DNA of 9,355 nt from a bacterium (GCA_018652925.1 JABIBH010000085.1:1-9355), one strand, 5' to 3'; counted from the stretch's first letter, positions 1 to 6,463 are shown. The notes: a model not told the origin generated them from the letters alone. Numbers and translations are program-made.

Positions 1-102
1 GTGCTTGGTCTATCGATGTTTTTCTTTGGCTCTGTTTTTGAGTCGGTGCTTCAGACTATGAGTGTTCAGTTTGACGAGGTTCTTTTAATTCTTGGAAGTT
101 AG
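1..102 (+). CDS. fliR: FliR, flagellar export membrane protein (C-terminal end only)
   Basis: An open frame runs in from the left edge and stops at TAG 100-102, giving 33 residues that begin VLGLSMFFFGSVFE and end VLLILGS. The fragment is hydrophobic with a short amphipathic end, as in the last membrane segment and tail of FliR. FliR forms part of the export gate of the flagellar type III apparatus with FliP and FliQ. The main support is position: flhB follows 12 bases later, and fliR-flhB-flhA is a very common order. The fragment is too short to identify on sequence alone, so the name rests on context plus the hydrophobic pattern. Confidence 0.72.
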   Translation: MLGLSMFFFGSVFESVLQTMSVQFDEVLLILGS

Positions 103-114
103 GGGAGGTGAGAA

Positions 115-1176
115 ATGGCTGAATCACAAGGTGGAGACAGGACGGAACGAGCGACGCCGCGGCGCCGGGAGAAGGCGCTTGAACAGGGGCAAGTGGCTCT
201 CAGTCAGGAAGTAAATAGCACTATTGTGTTACTTGCCGGTTTCTCATTATTGTTTGCTTCAGCCAGACATATCAGTACCATTTTGGGTAATAACACTCGT
301 TACTTATTTTCTCAATCATATTGCCTGAAACTTGATAACCCTGGTGCACTTGCTGAATTTGCGTCTGCAAATATGATGGTAATATTTAAATCGTTAGCTC
401 CAATGCTTCTAGTGATAATGGTTAGTGGATTACTTGCAAATATCCTGCAGGTTGGCTGGAATATTAATGTATCAGCAATGGCATTTAAAATTGACAACAT
501 AAATCCTATAAGTGGCATCAAACAAATGTTCAGCAAGAAAACTTATTTCGAGTTGATGAAGAATATTTTAAAAATCGGTCTGATCTCATTGGTAGCTTAC
601 TTCACAGTTAAAGATATGGAAATGGAGCTAATCAGCGCTCCAATTGGTCCCCTGGCGGATATCACCTGGTTGGGAAAAGCTGCAGTACTGAAACTGGCCA
701 TGCGGCTGGTGATTCTGTTAGCTGTGATTGCTGTAATGGACTGGGGATTCCAGAAATATCAATACGAAGAAAATATTAAAATGACTCTCCAGGAGGTTAA
801 GCAAGAAAATAAAGATATGGAAGGTGATCCTCAGATCAAGGCGAGGATAAGAGCAATCCAGATTGAGAATTCTCGTAACAGAATGATGTCTGATGTGCCG
901 ATGGCTGATGTGGTTGTGACAAACCCAACTCATTTTGCAGTAGCCTTGAAATACTCCCAGGGCGATATGGCTCCGCAGGTATTGGCAAAGGGTAAAGACT
1001 CAGTTGCCCAAAAAATTAAAGAGATAGCACGCAAATCCAGAGTTCCTGTCATAGAAAATGTTCCATTGGCACGAGCCCTGCATAGTAACAGTGAAGTAGG
1101 GGAATTCGTACCGGATGACCTGTATCAGGCGGTTGCAGAAGTTCTAGCTTACGTATACCGACTAAGACGCGCTTAA
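115..1176 (+). CDS. flhB: FlhB, flagellar type III export switch protein
   Basis: A 353-residue protein of usual FlhB length. FlhB sits in the inner membrane beside FlhA and FliR and switches export from rod/hook-type to filament-type substrates after self-cleavage. The N-terminus has the family pattern (ERATPRRREKALEQGQVALS, residues 11-30). Hydrophobic segments lie near residues 35-55, 88-112, 148-166 and 186-209. The cytoplasmic domain contains the self-cleavage motif NPTH at 270-273 within VVVTNPTHFAVAL, and the conserved ENVPLARAL at 314-322. All key residues are intact. A strong ribosome site (AGGGGAGGTGA, 101-111) fixes the ATG at 115. The gene lies between fliR (12-base gap) and flhA (15-base gap), so it is almost certainly co-transcribed with them. 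Confidence 0.97.
   Translation: MAESQGGDRTERATPRRREKALEQGQVALSQEVNSTIVLLAGFSLLFASARHISTILGNNTRYLFSQSYCLKLDNPGALAEFASANMMVIFKSLAPMLLVIMVSGLLANILQVGWNINVSAMAFKIDNINPISGIKQMFSKKTYFELMKNILKIGLISLVAYFTVKDMEMELISAPIGPLADITWLGKAAVLKLAMRLVILLAVIAVMDWGFQKYQYEENIKMTLQEVKQENKDMEGDPQIKARIRAIQIENSRNRMMSDVPMADVVVTNPTHFAVALKYSQGDMAPQVLAKGKDSVAQKIKEIARKSRVPVIENVPLARALHSNSEVGEFVPDDLYQAVAEVLAYVYRLRRA
1067..1082 (+). promoter_or_regulatory. Sigma-54-like -24/-12 sequence inside flhB (possible flhA promoter)
   Basis: TGGCACGAGCCCTGCA matches the sigma-54 consensus TGGCACG-N4-TTGCA at all but one fixed position (C for the first T of TTGCA), and has the required GG-N10-GC spacing. It lies about 110 bases upstream of the flhA start. 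However, it encodes the conserved FlhB residues LARAL, so protein constraint could explain the match. Treat as a candidate only. Confidence 0.25.
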
Positions 1177-1180
1177 ACAT

Positions 1181-1185
1181 GAGGA
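1181..1185 (+). promoter_or_regulatory. Ribosome binding site for flhA that supports a TTG start
   Basis: GAGGA lies 6 bases before TTG 1192-1194. The next in-frame ATG (1246) would remove the N-terminal cytoplasmic segment before the first FlhA membrane helix and has no good ribosome site. TTG is therefore the best start. Confidence 0.7.
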
Positions 1186-1191
1186 AACAGC

Positions 1192-3297
1192 TTGAGCAAA
1201 AGCATTGGCATCGATAGAGACCTTTTACTGTCAAACAGTAATATCATGAGTGCATTGGCTGTTATTGCAGTCATTGGCTTGATGATAATGCCAGTTTCCC
1301 CGCTAGCATTGGACATGTTGCTTACCTTTAGTATCGCTTTTGCAGTAGTTATTCTGCTTGTAGCGCTATATTTGAAAGAACCACTACAGTTTTCCAGTTT
1401 CCCTTCATTGCTATTAATGGTGACGCTATTTCGGCTTTCGCTGAATATTGCTTCAACCAGACTTATTCTCGGTAAAGCAACTGCTGGTAATGTTATTGAG
1501 AGTTTTGGTGACTTTGTAATTGGCGGAAATTATGTCATAGGTGTAATAGTATTTGCCATTCTCGTTATTGTTCAATTTGTAGTTATTACAAAAGGTTCTG
1601 GACGAATTGCTGAAGTTGCAGCTCGATTTACTCTTGATGCGATGCCTGGTAAACAGATGGCCATTGATGCTGATCTTAACGCAGGTGTTATCAGTGAGCG
1701 GGACGCAAGAAAGCGCAGGACAGAAGTAACATCGGAAGCTGAATTCTTTGGTGCAATGGATGGTGCGAGCAAGTTTGTTCGTGGTGATGCTATTGCAGGG
1801 ATCATAATTACATTAATAAATATTGTTGGTGGCTTTGTCATTGGTATGCTGCAGATGAATATGAGTGCTGCGGAATCAATGAGGCAGTTCACCATGTTAA
1901 CTGTTGGTGATGGTCTTGTCAGTCAGATTCCAGCTCTGCTGGTTTCAACTGCTGCTGGTATGGTTGTCACAAGACAGAGCAGTACTCTCAATCTTGGCCA
2001 AACACTGACACTGCAACTTTTCAGACAACCAAAAGCTATTTATCTGGCTTCAGGTGCTCTGGCAGCATTTGGCTTAATACCTGGTCTGCCTACATTGCCA
2101 TTCTTAACTCTATCAGCATTGTTTGCAGTTGCAGCAAAAGTGATTGGTACAAAAGTTAAAAATGCAGATGAGATTGACCAAGAAGCAGAAATACAGGATG
2201 AAGTTATTTCTGAAGAAACAGAAACAAAAGAAATTACCAACGCAGATCTTTTTGTCATGGATAGTCTTGAGTTGGAACTAGGATATGGATTGCTTCCGCT
2301 TGTAGACGAGAAACGTGGCGGAGACCTTCTACAGCGAATTACAAATATTCGTAAACAAATCAGTAGTGAGCTGGGAATCGTTGTTCACCCTGTGAGGGTG
2401 CGAGATAACCTGCAACTGGAATCCAACAGTTATGCACTTAGGCTTAAAGGTGTGGAAATTATGAGGGCTGAATTGATGGCTGACAAATTGTTAGCTATGA
2501 GTGGTCCTGAAGGTGCTGATGGGTTCGATGGAATTGCTACAGTAGAGCCAGCATTTAATTTGCCTGCAATTTGGATTAATGAAGATCGCAAAATGGCTGC
2601 TGAAATGGAAGGCTACACAGTTGTTGAACCAAATGCAGTCTTGGCAACACATCTGTCAGAAATCATTCGATCACACGCTGATGAACTGTTGACTCGTCAG
2701 GACGTGAAAGAACTTTGCGAATCAGTTAGAGAATTTGCGCCTTCACTAATAGAAGACCTTATCCCGGATAAAGTGAATATCAATACTCTTCACAATACCT
2801 TGCGTGCATTGTTGCATGAGCGCATTCCAATCAAAGACATAGTTACAATTTTGGAATCACTGGCCAATTATGCTGGTACTGCAATTTCTCAAGACGGGCA
2901 GATGGAAAAAGTTCGAGAAGCTTTGCGCCGTACTATCAGTTCCATGTTTGTTGAGCCTGATGGAAATCTATACGCGATTTCACTTCACCCAGAAGTTGAA
3001 CAAGTTCTACTTCAGTCTTCCAGCGATTCTGATAAAATTGGGGCAGTAGTACTGAACCCCGGATTTGCTCAGCAATTCCTACAGAGGCTCGAGCAGTCAT
3101 TGCAACAGTCCTACAGTCGGGGAATACCTCCAGTGCTACTAGTCCCAACGCCTATCAGGTTATTTGTTAAGAGGCTTGTAGAACCAACATTTCCAGCACT
3201 GCCGGTAATGGGTTACACAGAAATTACAGCAAACACAAAAGTTCAGTCCGCAGGAACAGTTGTTTTAGAAGGAGCAGAAAATGCGCAGCAAGCATAA
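1192..3297 (+). CDS. flhA: FlhA, flagellar type III export gate / chaperone-docking protein
   Basis: A 701-residue protein of normal FlhA length. FlhA forms the nonameric export gate, uses the proton gradient to drive secretion, and docks chaperone-substrate complexes through its cytoplasmic ring. The first ~330 residues are membrane-embedded with about eight hydrophobic segments. The family signature region is intact: RLSLNIASTRLIL at 81-93 and RFTLDAMPGKQMAIDADLN at 145-163 in the cytoplasmic loop. A charged acidic linker (about 323-352) leads to the cytoplasmic domain (about 353-701), which carries typical sequence such as ELGYGLLPLVD and IVVHPVRVRDN. I chose the TTG start at 1192, 15 bases after flhB, because of the GAGGA site just before it. 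The 3' end overlaps the next gene by 17 bases, which suggests translational coupling. Confidence 0.97.
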   Translation: MSKSIGIDRDLLLSNSNIMSALAVIAVIGLMIMPVSPLALDMLLTFSIAFAVVILLVALYLKEPLQFSSFPSLLLMVTLFRLSLNIASTRLILGKATAGNVIESFGDFVIGGNYVIGVIVFAILVIVQFVVITKGSGRIAEVAARFTLDAMPGKQMAIDADLNAGVISERDARKRRTEVTSEAEFFGAMDGASKFVRGDAIAGIIITLINIVGGFVIGMLQMNMSAAESMRQFTMLTVGDGLVSQIPALLVSTAAGMVVTRQSSTLNLGQTLTLQLFRQPKAIYLASGALAAFGLIPGLPTLPFLTLSALFAVAAKVIGTKVKNADEIDQEAEIQDEVISEETETKEITNADLFVMDSLELELGYGLLPLVDEKRGGDLLQRITNIRKQISSELGIVVHPVRVRDNLQLESNSYALRLKGVEIMRAELMADKLLAMSGPEGADGFDGIATVEPAFNLPAIWINEDRKMAAEMEGYTVVEPNAVLATHLSEIIRSHADELLTRQDVKELCESVREFAPSLIEDLIPDKVNINTLHNTLRALLHERIPIKDIVTILESLANYAGTAISQDGQMEKVREALRRTISSMFVEPDGNLYAISLHPEVEQVLLQSSSDSDKIGAVVLNPGFAQQFLQRLEQSLQQSYSRGIPPVLLVPTPIRLFVKRLVEPTFPALPVMGYTEITANTKVQSAGTVVLEGAENAQQA

Positions 3298-4366
3298 TAC
3301 AGCATATGAAACTATTTCAATTCGAGGCAAGACTATGTCCGATGCTTATGAAAAAGTTCACAGGCAGATAGGAGCTGATGCTCAAATACTGGATTGTCGC
3401 ATGACAACTGAAAAGACTGCGTCGGGACTTGGGCAGAGATCAATTGTAGAAGTTCTGGTAGTTGACCCGAAATCAAAAAATACCAATGTAAATTCAGTAA
3501 GTTCTGCTACTGCAGCTATTGTGGAAACTGAAGTACTGAAGATTGAGAAATTGATAGAATCAGTTGAAAAACAATATGAAGAGAAGAATACACTTTCTTT
3601 TTATCTGAATTCCTATCCTCTTTCCGATGAACTTCGTAAAGCGGGAGTCAGTTCAATTACCACCCTTGATATCGCTCGTAAGTTTATTGGCACCAGTGGT
3701 AGCTTGACAAAAACAGAAGCTCTCCGCGATTTGTCTTCAAGAATCAAGACAAGCGGCAGTAACTGGGAATTATTTACAGGGTATCATATGTTCCAGGGAA
3801 ATCCTGGATCAGGCAAAACTGAATTGGTTATCGGATCTGCAAATAAATTAAAAAACGCCGGCAAAAAAGTATTGGTTGTTGCTCTAAACCCTGCACACGA
3901 AGGCAAAGTGGTTCAGTTGCAGGAATCTGCAAAGCAATCTGGTTTCGATGCAGCCATAATGCGAGATTCCAAACATCTTAACAGCTGTCACGACTATTTT
4001 TCAAATTATGACGCGGTGCTTATCGATACCGACAAACTGGAAGATGACGGTGGCGTAACTCATCACACTGCTATTCATAAACATTTCGTAATATCTGCTG
4101 ACGTGAATGCAAATATTGTCAACAAACTGTTGGCATATGCAGATAATCAAGAGTTTGACTGGTTGGCTATTGGCCGCGGAGACCTTGCTGCAAATAAAGG
4201 GCAACTGCTGGAATTGGCTATCAAATCGAACATACCGGTTTCAATGATAAGTCATAATGGAGATGAGAATATTGTGACTGAGATTCCTGACATAGAGACT
4301 TTTATAAGTGCTATCGAAGTGTCAGGCGAAAAGATTTCTCAGACAACCGCTGAGCAAAATGCTTAG
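3281..4366 (+). CDS. flhF: Divergent FlhF-family SRP-type GTPase homologue, probably a degenerate GTPase
   Basis: A 361-residue protein in the standard flhF position. FlhF is an SRP-type GTPase that sets the site or number of flagella, normally with FlhG. The N-terminal part (IRGKTMSDAYEKVHRQIGAD, 14-33) matches the FlhF B-domain start. An N-domain-like helical region (about 105-165) leads to a P-loop GNPGSGKT at 173-180. The later G-domain pattern is recognisable, but its signatures are lost. The TDTYR loop is replaced by ALNPAH (201-206), DTAGR by DTDKL (249-253), and TKLDE by GRGDL (298-302), where only the aspartate remains. The closing segment NIPVSMISHNGDE (317-329) still aligns with the FlhF end. 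ATG 3281 lies inside the end of flhA, with GGAG at 3271-3274. Nucleotide binding may persist, but normal GTP hydrolysis looks unlikely. The family call is firm; loss of activity is inference. Confidence 0.82.
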   Translation: MRSKHNTAYETISIRGKTMSDAYEKVHRQIGADAQILDCRMTTEKTASGLGQRSIVEVLVVDPKSKNTNVNSVSSATAAIVETEVLKIEKLIESVEKQYEEKNTLSFYLNSYPLSDELRKAGVSSITTLDIARKFIGTSGSLTKTEALRDLSSRIKTSGSNWELFTGYHMFQGNPGSGKTELVIGSANKLKNAGKKVLVVALNPAHEGKVVQLQESAKQSGFDAAIMRDSKHLNSCHDYFSNYDAVLIDTDKLEDDGGVTHHTAIHKHFVISADVNANIVNKLLAYADNQEFDWLAIGRGDLAANKGQLLELAIKSNIPVSMISHNGDENIVTEIPDIETFISAIEVSGEKISQTTAEQNA

Positions 4367-4384
4367 TGAAAGACAAGGTAAATA

Positions 4385-4615
4385 ATGGAACGCAAACTTA
4401 GTTCAATTGCGACAATCGCTGCACTCTCAGCCGTCTTGTTTTCCCTCTGGAAAAATTACGGCCTGTTTATAACAGTCAAAAGAGCTCTTTTTGCGTACCT
4501 GGTTTTCTATGGAATTGCAGCATTATCAGTAATGATATACAAAGCTGGAATCAATAATGAAGAAATCGACACAGAACAATCAAAAGAGGAAACTGTAAGC
4601 AACATCGGGAATTAA
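4385..4615 (+). CDS. Unrecognised 76-residue membrane protein with two hydrophobic helices
   Basis: I do not recognise this family. The protein has a short basic start (MERK), a first hydrophobic stretch at about 7-22, a loop containing WKNYG and VKR, a second hydrophobic stretch at about 34-52, and an acidic hydrophilic tail (about 58-70). It has no cleavable signal peptide. A ribosome site AAGG (4375-4378) sits 6 bases before the ATG. The gene starts 18 bases after the flhF homologue and occupies the slot where flhG usually lies, but it is not FlhG: there is no P-loop or MinD-type motif. The good ribosome site and tight operon spacing argue that it is a real gene. Function unknown; a link to the flagellar base is only inferred from position. 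Confidence 0.68.
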   Translation: MERKLSSIATIAALSAVLFSLWKNYGLFITVKRALFAYLVFYGIAALSVMIYKAGINNEEIDTEQSKEETVSNIGN

Positions 4616-4631
4616 TGGCACAATTTCTGCT
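4616..4631 (+). promoter_or_regulatory. Sigma-54 (-24/-12) promoter for fliA
   Basis: TGGCACAATTTCTGCT matches TGGCACR-N4-TTGCW with a single mismatch (C for the first T of the -12 TTGC) and exact GG-N10-GC spacing. It starts directly after the stop codon of the 76-residue gene, in the only sizeable gap (58 bases) of the operon. The predicted start point near 4641-4642 leaves a leader of about 32 bases containing the fliA ribosome site (AAAGGAAG, 4663-4670). A sigma-54 activator gene lies downstream at 6464-7957. The assignment is by pattern only. Confidence 0.65.
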
Positions 4632-4673
4632 CTGCTTGGAGTGTCCTGATTAATAATACTTGAAAGGAAGACA

Positions 4674-5603
4674 ATGCTCATTACGAAAAAAGAAATTAAC
4701 CAAGAAAAAATGTGGGATAAATTTATTGATAATGGATCTGAATTTGCCAGGAAGCAACTTGTTGAATCATATATCAGGTTGGTTAACTACGTTGCAGGTA
4801 GAATGTCGATCGGACTGCCTCATTATGTTGATAAAGATGATCTGGTTTCAGCTGGATTACTGGGATTAATACAGGCTGTTGACAAATTTGACCCTCGACG
4901 TGAAATCAAATTTGAGACGTATGCAATTCCTCGTATAAGAGGTGCAATTCTTGATGAACTGCGCAGGCAGGATTGGTTCCCCAGGTCGCTACGCAAAAAA
5001 GCCAGATCTCTGGAGCAAATCTATACCAAACTTGAGAAGGAGCTGGGAAGATCAGCAACTGATCAGGAAGTTGCTGACGAGCTGAATATTTCAAGAACTG
5101 ATTTAACACAAATGATTGATCAAGTGGCATTGGCTACAATCGTATCACTTGATGCAGAGACCAATTCTGATTCAGAAGATGGTTCAACAACTTTGGGCGA
5201 ATGTTTACCTGACAAAAAGTGTGAAGATATTGAGCAGGTTATTTCTGAAAAACAGATGCGCCGTTTGATTGCAGGTGGACTTGAGGAGTTGCCTGAAAAA
5301 GAGCAACTAGTTTTGGTTCTTTATTATTACGAAGATTTGACATTGAAAGAAATTGGCGAAGTCCTTGAGGTGACCGAGTCACGAGTTTGTCAGATTCATA
5401 CCAAAGCAATCATCAGACTCAGAAGTAAAGTAAATGCTGTTGAAGGTAAAAAGACTCTGAATCGTATAACTTCAGAAATACGCAAGACAAGTGACCAAGA
5501 GGACAACAATCTCCTCAAAGTTAATATCATGGCAGGGTTTGCAATTCCTCCAATGATGAAATTGGCACAGGTGTTAATTGATATGCAAGTCCCTTTGACT
5601 TGA
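4674..5603 (+). CDS. fliA: FliA, flagellar sigma factor sigma-28, with C-terminal extension
   Basis: A 309-residue sigma factor of the FliA/SigD family, which directs RNA polymerase to late flagellar and motility genes. Region 2 (about 27-108) contains VDKDDLVSAGLLGLIQAVDK and the hallmark FETYAIPRIRGAILDELRRQ followed by DWFPRS. Region 3 (about 108-170) includes LEKELGRSATDQEVADELNI. Region 4 (about 198-252) has LPEKEQLVLVLYYYEDLTLK and the helix-turn-helix ESRVCQIHTKAIIRLR. Usual FliA proteins end shortly after this point, at about 235-265 residues. Here a further ~55 residues follow (254-309), charged at first and then hydrophobic (IMAGFAIPPMMKLAQVLIDM). ATG 4674 has a ribosome site just upstream; a second in-frame ATG at 4710 is nearer the usual family start. 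It follows a likely sigma-54 promoter. No FlgM-like anti-sigma gene is recognisable in this window. Confidence 0.95.
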   Translation: MLITKKEINQEKMWDKFIDNGSEFARKQLVESYIRLVNYVAGRMSIGLPHYVDKDDLVSAGLLGLIQAVDKFDPRREIKFETYAIPRIRGAILDELRRQDWFPRSLRKKARSLEQIYTKLEKELGRSATDQEVADELNISRTDLTQMIDQVALATIVSLDAETNSDSEDGSTTLGECLPDKKCEDIEQVISEKQMRRLIAGGLEELPEKEQLVLVLYYYEDLTLKEIGEVLEVTESRVCQIHTKAIIRLRSKVNAVEGKKTLNRITSEIRKTSDQEDNNLLKVNIMAGFAIPPMMKLAQVLIDMQVPLT

Positions 5604-5620
5604 TGAGGTGGTGGTGAGAT

Positions 5621-5893
5621 ATGAGTGGCGGAAACATTGCAATACAATCATCGGTTGCTCAAAGTGGTCAAGCTGCCAAGAGCATAACAAACAGTAAGCG
5701 CACAACTGATGGCAAAAATACTGTTGTCAAAAAGTTGGAAGAGATTAAGACAAATGAAACAGAAAAGATTCGTGATTCTGCAGAACACAATCAACAAGAT
5801 GCTGATAGTGCAGAGGACAACAAGCAACAAAACTCAGACCCTGAAAATCAGCAAATAAGCGATTGCGGGATTCTGGTAGATACGAAAGCATAG
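5621..5893 (+). CDS. Unrecognised 90-residue hydrophilic, Q/N/D/E-rich protein
   Basis: I do not recognise a family. The protein has no membrane segment or signal peptide. Residues 1-50 are polar and basic, including VVKKLEEIKTNETEKIRD. Residues 52-78 are an acidic and amide-rich tract built from imperfect repeats: DSAEHNQQDA, then DSAEDNKQQNS, then DPENQQ. The end is CGILVDTKA. This composition suggests a largely disordered protein. A strong purine-rich site (GAGGTGGTGGTGAG, 5605-5618) precedes the ATG, and the gene starts 17 bases after fliA, so it is probably translated. FlgM and FlaG were considered because of the position, but their conserved C-terminal patterns are absent. Function unknown. 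Confidence 0.6.
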   Translation: MSGGNIAIQSSVAQSGQAAKSITNSKRTTDGKNTVVKKLEEIKTNETEKIRDSAEHNQQDADSAEDNKQQNSDPENQQISDCGILVDTKA

Positions 5894-5896
5894 GAG
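5891..5896 (+). promoter_or_regulatory. Ribosome binding site that sets the start of the 134-residue gene at 5905
   Basis: TAGGAG lies 8 bases before ATG 5905. An earlier in-frame ATG at 5863 lies inside the preceding gene, lacks such a site, and would add 14 polar residues. The shorter start is preferred. The TAG of this site is also the stop codon of the preceding gene. Confidence 0.6.
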
Positions 5897-5904
5897 AATG
5901 TAAA

Positions 5905-6309
5905 ATGGAGTTTAACTTAATTGAACAACTACAAAACCAGAACTCGATAACTTCCTGGTTTGCAGTGTTTGCAATTGCAACCGGGTTTGCATGTCTTGTC
6001 GGTTGGATCAGTATTAAAGTGATGAGAATGTTTTCAACTGAAACTGAAACTGAAGAACCCGTAGAAAATGCCACGGTTACACCAAAAGCTATCGAATCTT
6101 ATCGAGGCCAACTAATCAATCAAACAGACGCTGCTGATAGCTCTGATGAAATTAGCACATTTAAAATGGATAAGATTTTATCCAGGCTACAGCATCTGTC
6201 CAGCAGACTTGAAACCTTGTCTGTCAGGAAAGATGAAATTTTGGATCTTACTCCGGAAGAGTATGCCGCTGGCTTGGATCTGGAATTTATTCAGAGAAAT
6301 GAAGCCTGA
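5905..6309 (+). CDS. Unrecognised 134-residue single-pass membrane protein downstream of fliA
   Basis: The protein has a short polar N-terminus, one strong hydrophobic helix at about 17-39 (WFAVFAIATGFACLVGWISI) followed by basic KVMR, then a ~95-residue presumably cytoplasmic tail. The tail has an acidic TETETEE stretch and a predicted helix with coiled-coil character (about 88-112, MDKILSRLQHLSSRLETL). It ends in LTPEEYAAGLDLEFIQRNEA. I do not recognise a family by sequence. In Bacillus subtilis the gene after sigD is swrB, which also encodes an N-terminal membrane anchor plus a cytoplasmic tail and promotes flagellar export. Here position and layout are similar, but I cannot show homology. 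The start at 5905 is preferred over 5863 because of the ribosome site. It is the last gene before a 154-base gap, so probably the operon end, although no terminator hairpin is visible. Confidence 0.68.
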   Translation: MEFNLIEQLQNQNSITSWFAVFAIATGFACLVGWISIKVMRMFSTETETEEPVENATVTPKAIESYRGQLINQTDAADSSDEISTFKMDKILSRLQHLSSRLETLSVRKDEILDLTPEEYAAGLDLEFIQRNEA

Positions 6310-6397
6310 CAGCCTAAATCATATAGATAAATCGTATATTAGTTGCCTGAGAGTTGCAATTGGAGTTACACCAGCACGTTAAGGCATCTATTTCTTG

Positions 6398-6426
6398 TGG
6401 ACAATTAGATTATTCAGTCATATATT
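6398..6426 (+). promoter_or_regulatory. Candidate housekeeping-type promoter for the sigma-54 activator gene
   Basis: TGGACA (6398-6403) and TATATT (6421-6426) each match the -35 and -10 consensus at five of six positions and are separated by exactly 17 bases. The predicted start point near 6433 leaves a leader of about 30 bases with the ribosome site CAGGAG (6452-6457). It lies in the largest gap between the flagellar operon and the regulator. AT-rich sequence makes chance -10 matches common, so confidence is moderate. Confidence 0.5.
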
Positions 6427-6433
6427 ATATGAC
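6417..6433. promoter_or_regulatory. 17-base palindrome over the -10 region, candidate operator
   Basis: GTCATATATTATATGAC is a perfect inverted repeat with 8-base arms around one central base. It overlaps the -10 box and the predicted start point of the activator gene promoter. The outer half-site recurs: CAGTCAT at 6415-6421 is the reverse complement of ATGACTG at 6436-6442, and TGAC occurs three times in 6430-6444. This arrangement suits a dimeric repressor or autoregulator. The protein that would bind it is unknown. Confidence 0.45.
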
Positions 6434-6463
6434 AAATGACTGACATAATTACAGGAGTTGTCT

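Noticed and set aside
5564..5579. TGGCACAGGTGTTAAT upstream of the 90-residue gene as a sigma-54 promoter
   Set aside because: The -24 half is good, but the -12 half lacks the essential GC.
5621..5893. 90-residue protein as FlgM (anti-sigma-28) or FlaG
   Set aside because: The position is suggestive, but the conserved C-terminal helices of FlgM and the C-terminal FlaG pattern are not present.
5863..5904. Earlier ATG for the 134-residue membrane protein
   Set aside because: It lies inside the preceding gene, has no ribosome site, and would add 14 polar residues before the membrane helix.
6343..6376. Two weak sigma-54-like sequences before the activator gene (TTGCCTGAGAGTTGCA and TGGAGTTACACCAGCA)
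   Set aside because: The first lacks the invariant GG of the -24 box and the second has poor -24 and -12 boxes; a better housekeeping-type promoter lies downstream.
6444..6449. CATAAT with an upstream TG as an extended -10 box
   Set aside because: The resulting transcript would start at or inside the ribosome site of the activator gene, leaving no usable leader.
6458..6463. TTG start two codons before the activator ATG
   Set aside because: It begins immediately after the ribosome site CAGGAG, leaving no spacing; the ATG at 6464 has correct spacing.
6310..6463. Intrinsic terminator at the end of the flagellar operon
   Set aside because: I found no GC-rich hairpin followed by a T-run in this gap.
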